From positions 62,001 through 126,000 of the forward strand of contig CANQLV010000003.1 in the NCBI GenBank assembly GCA_947624785.1: DNA of 64,000 nt, in the 5' to 3' direction. Origin of the DNA: Akkermansia muciniphila. GTDB lineage: Bacteria; Verrucomicrobiota; Verrucomicrobiia; Verrucomicrobiales; Akkermansiaceae. The translations under genes were made by a program, and so were the position numbers. This document shows positions 61,629 to 64,000 of the stretch, one piece after another (position 1 is the first letter of the stretch; every line of letters begins with the position of its first letter). Under the pieces are notes generated by a model. That model did not search any database, was not told the DNA's origin, and was given only the letters and a program-made list of their open reading frames with translations.

Positions 61629-63128
61629 ATGGACCAAATCATCCCTATCGCCATTCTGGTTCTCTTCATCATCCTGACGGCCTCCTGGCTGTTCAGCCGC
61701 TACCGCATGTGCCCTCCGGACAAAATCCTCATCGTCTTCGGCAAGGTGGGCACGGGCCAGCCGGCCAAATGCTACCACGGCGGCTCCACCTTCGTGCTGC
61801 CGGTCCTCCAGTCCTACAGCTACCTGGACCTGAACCCCATCAACATTGACGTGCCCCTCCAGGGCGCCCTCTCCTCCCAGAACATCCGCGTGGACGTTCC
61901 CTCCTCCTTCATCGTGGGCATTTCCACCCTGCCGGAAATCATGCAGAACGCCGCCGCGCGCCTGCTGGGCCGCTCCCGGGAGGAAATCCGCAACCTAGCC
62001 GCGGAAATCATCATGGGCCAGATGCGCGTAGTGATCGCCTCCATGACCATTGAGGAAATCAACTCCGACCGCGAAAAACTCATCAAGGGCATCACGGAAG
62101 GCGTGGACGTGGAACTGCACAAGGTGGGCCTCCACCTCATCAACGCCAACATCACGGACATTCAGGACGCCTCCGGCTACATCAGCGCCCTGGGCAAGGA
62201 AGCCGCCGCGCGCGCCATCAATGACGCCACCATCAAGGTGGCGGAAGAAACGCGCCGCGGGGAAATAGGCAAGGCGGAAGCGGAAAAGGACCAGACCGTC
62301 CAGGTGGCGAACGCCCGCGCCATTGCCATTGAGGGCCAGAACGAAGCCCAGATCAAGATTGCGGAATCCGCCGCCAAGCTGCAAGTGAAGCAGGCGGAGG
62401 CCAAGAAGCTGGCGGAAGTGGCTCAGAAGGTGCAGGAAGCCAAGACCCTGGAAGAAGCCTACGAGGCGGAAAAGGAAGCGGAAATCAAACGCGCCGAACG
62501 CGAACGCGCCACGCAGGAGGCCAACATCCTGGTGACGGCCCGCATTGAAAAGAGCCAGCGCGAGGTGCAGGCCCAGGCCACGGCGGAAGTACTCAAGCTG
62601 GAACAGGAAGGCAAGGCGCAGGCCCTGCTCATCCAGCGCAGGGCGGAAGCGGAAGCCATCCGCCAGCTGGCGGAAGGGGAGGCCCAGGCCACCCTGCTGA
62701 AGAAAAAGGCGGAAGGGGAAGGCATGGAAATGGTGGGCCGCGGTGAAGCCGCCGCCATTGAAGCGGTGCTGGAAGGCAAGGCCCGCGGCTTCCAGCAGAT
62801 CGTGCAGGCGGCAGGCTCGTCCGACGCCGCCTCCAGCCTGCTGATTACCGAACAGCTCACCAAGATCGTGGAACTCCAGTCCGGCGCCATCAAGGGCCTG
62901 AAATTCGACAAGGTAGTCGTCATGGGCAACGGGGGGGATTCCTCCGTGGGCGGATTCGTCCAGAACCTGGTGAAGGACACGCTGCCGCTCCATGAACTGG
63001 GCAAGAGCGTGGGTCTGGAACTACCCGCCTTCCTGGGAAAATCCACGGAAGAGAAAAAGGCCCCTGCCGCCGCTCCCGCAGCCACCGCCCAGGCGGCCTC
63101 CACCGCAACCACCGTCAAACTGAACTGA
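61629..63128 (+). CDS. Flotillin/SPFH-family protein
   Basis: 499 aa; RYRMCPPDKILIVFGKVGTGQPAKCYHGGSTFVLPVLQSYSYLDLNPINIDVPLQGALSSQNIRVDVPSSFIVGIST; long AEA/KAE coiled coil. Confidence 0.93.
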   Translation: MDQIIPIAILVLFIILTASWLFSRYRMCPPDKILIVFGKVGTGQPAKCYHGGSTFVLPVLQSYSYLDLNPINIDVPLQGALSSQNIRVDVPSSFIVGISTLPEIMQNAAARLLGRSREEIRNLAAEIIMGQMRVVIASMTIEEINSDREKLIKGITEGVDVELHKVGLHLINANITDIQDASGYISALGKEAAARAINDATIKVAEETRRGEIGKAEAEKDQTVQVANARAIAIEGQNEAQIKIAESAAKLQVKQAEAKKLAEVAQKVQEAKTLEEAYEAEKEAEIKRAERERATQEANILVTARIEKSQREVQAQATAEVLKLEQEGKAQALLIQRRAEAEAIRQLAEGEAQATLLKKKAEGEGMEMVGRGEAAAIEAVLEGKARGFQQIVQAAGSSDAASSLLITEQLTKIVELQSGAIKGLKFDKVVVMGNGGDSSVGGFVQNLVKDTLPLHELGKSVGLELPAFLGKSTEEKKAPAAAPAATAQAASTATTVKLN

Positions 63129-63135
63129 CCCGCAA

Positions 63136-63732
63136 ATGAATATGGAAGCCGTCATGGGCGTTTTGCTCGGCATCGGGCTGGGAGCGGCCTGCGGCTTCCG
63201 CATCTTTGTGCCTCTGCTGGTAGCCTCCATCGCCATCCGGGGAGGCTTCCTGACGGTAACGCCGGAATTCGCGTGGCTGGGCGGCACGGCCGCCCTGGTC
63301 ACCCTCTCCGTAGCCACGCTGCTGGAAATAGCGGCGTACTACATCCCGGTCATTGACCATACGCTGGACGTGCTGGGAGCTCCCGCCGCCATCATCGCGG
63401 GAACTATCCTGGCCGCCGGCTTCATCGGACACATGGACCCCATGCTCAAATGGGGGCTGGCCGCCATTGCCGGAGGCGGAGCGGCAGGCATCATCCACGG
63501 AGGCATGGCCGCCATCCGGGGAGCGGCCTCCGCTGCTACGGGAGGACTGGGCAACTCCATCGTCACTACGGCGGAAACGGCTTCCGCCTCCATCGTCGCC
63601 GTACTGGCCTGCGTGCTTCCCGTCGCGGCCGTTCTGCTGGCCGCCGCGGCCATTTACTTCCTGGTCCGTACGGGGCTGGCGCTAAAAAGGAAACTGCGCC
63701 GTTCACCAGGCGGTCCGGAGGGAGAAATCTAG
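63136..63732 (+). CDS. DUF4126-like membrane protein
   Basis: 198 aa; GVLLGIGLGAACGFRIFVPLLVASIAIRGG, TLLEIAAYYIPVIDHTLDVLGAPAAIIAGTILAAGF. Confidence 0.85.
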   Translation: MNMEAVMGVLLGIGLGAACGFRIFVPLLVASIAIRGGFLTVTPEFAWLGGTAALVTLSVATLLEIAAYYIPVIDHTLDVLGAPAAIIAGTILAAGFIGHMDPMLKWGLAAIAGGGAAGIIHGGMAAIRGAASAATGGLGNSIVTTAETASASIVAVLACVLPVAAVLLAAAAIYFLVRTGLALKRKLRRSPGGPEGEI

Positions 63733-63946
63733 CCAAGAGGAAAAGCCCCTTCTCCCGGCATCCACACAGCACCCCCGTCCGGCGAAAATTCCTTACATCA
63801 CTTCCGAATCCGGGCACGGCGCAGCCATTATCTCCCCCGCCGGAAAGCTCCCCTGTCCGGAAAAAGAGGCGTTCCGGAAAGCATCCGGCTCATTGACAAG
63901 GAACCGGAAGCAGGTTAGGATGCGGCTTTCAACCTCTCTTCCACCG

Positions 63947-64000
63947 ATGAATACAAAACTCGCCCTTCTGACGCTCGCCGCCGCTCTCGGCCTTGCCTCC
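63947..64000 (+). CDS. Start of a secreted protein, truncated by window end
   Basis: ATG 63947: MNTKLALLTLAAALGLAS..., signal-peptide-like. Confidence 0.5.
   Translation, partial: MNTKLALLTLAAALGLAS

Noticed and set aside
1-64000. CRISPR array, prophage, IS element or polymorphic-toxin cassette
   Set aside because: No regularly spaced direct repeats, transposase, integrase, phage structural genes or recognisable toxin domains seen on either strand.

Overview
GC-rich bacterial chromosome segment. Recognisable proteins (PEP-CTERM proteins, mucin-type GH2 and sulfatases, duplicated ExbD plus TPR locus) suggest Verrucomicrobiota and probably an Akkermansia-like gut bacterium; this taxonomy is inference, no search was run. 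Most of the window is ordinary: mreB, RNase E/G, trpC, Cu P-type ATPase, rnhB/yraN, CNNM, fmdB, rpsN, argG, two sulfatases, rsmB-like, tpiA, mazG, rnd-like, lpxK, flotillin/NfeD and one tRNA-Lys. Items most worth a second look: (1) a 2240-aa PEP-CTERM/autotransporter-repeat protein interrupted at about codon 202 by an uninterrupted 22-nt homopolymer (G22 on +, C22 in the coding sense), a candidate phase-variation switch; (2) a 1476-aa secreted protein that appears to fuse an M16 metallopeptidase to a C25/clan-CD-like cysteine peptidase domain; (3) a GH2 gene frameshifted at a G7 tract with about 330 intact codons beyond it; (4) a tandem pair of uncharacterised secreted proteins with a mosaic identity pattern, one copy frameshifted in a G-run, next to a decayed relative of another secreted family; (5) a relic of the 3' half of tRNA-Lys plus its terminator about 0.66 kb from the intact gene; (6) a family-4-like uracil-DNA glycosylase lacking all the cluster cysteines; (7) a fused two-domain AhbA/AhbB-like protein. 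No CRISPR array, rRNA, intact IS element or prophage was seen.
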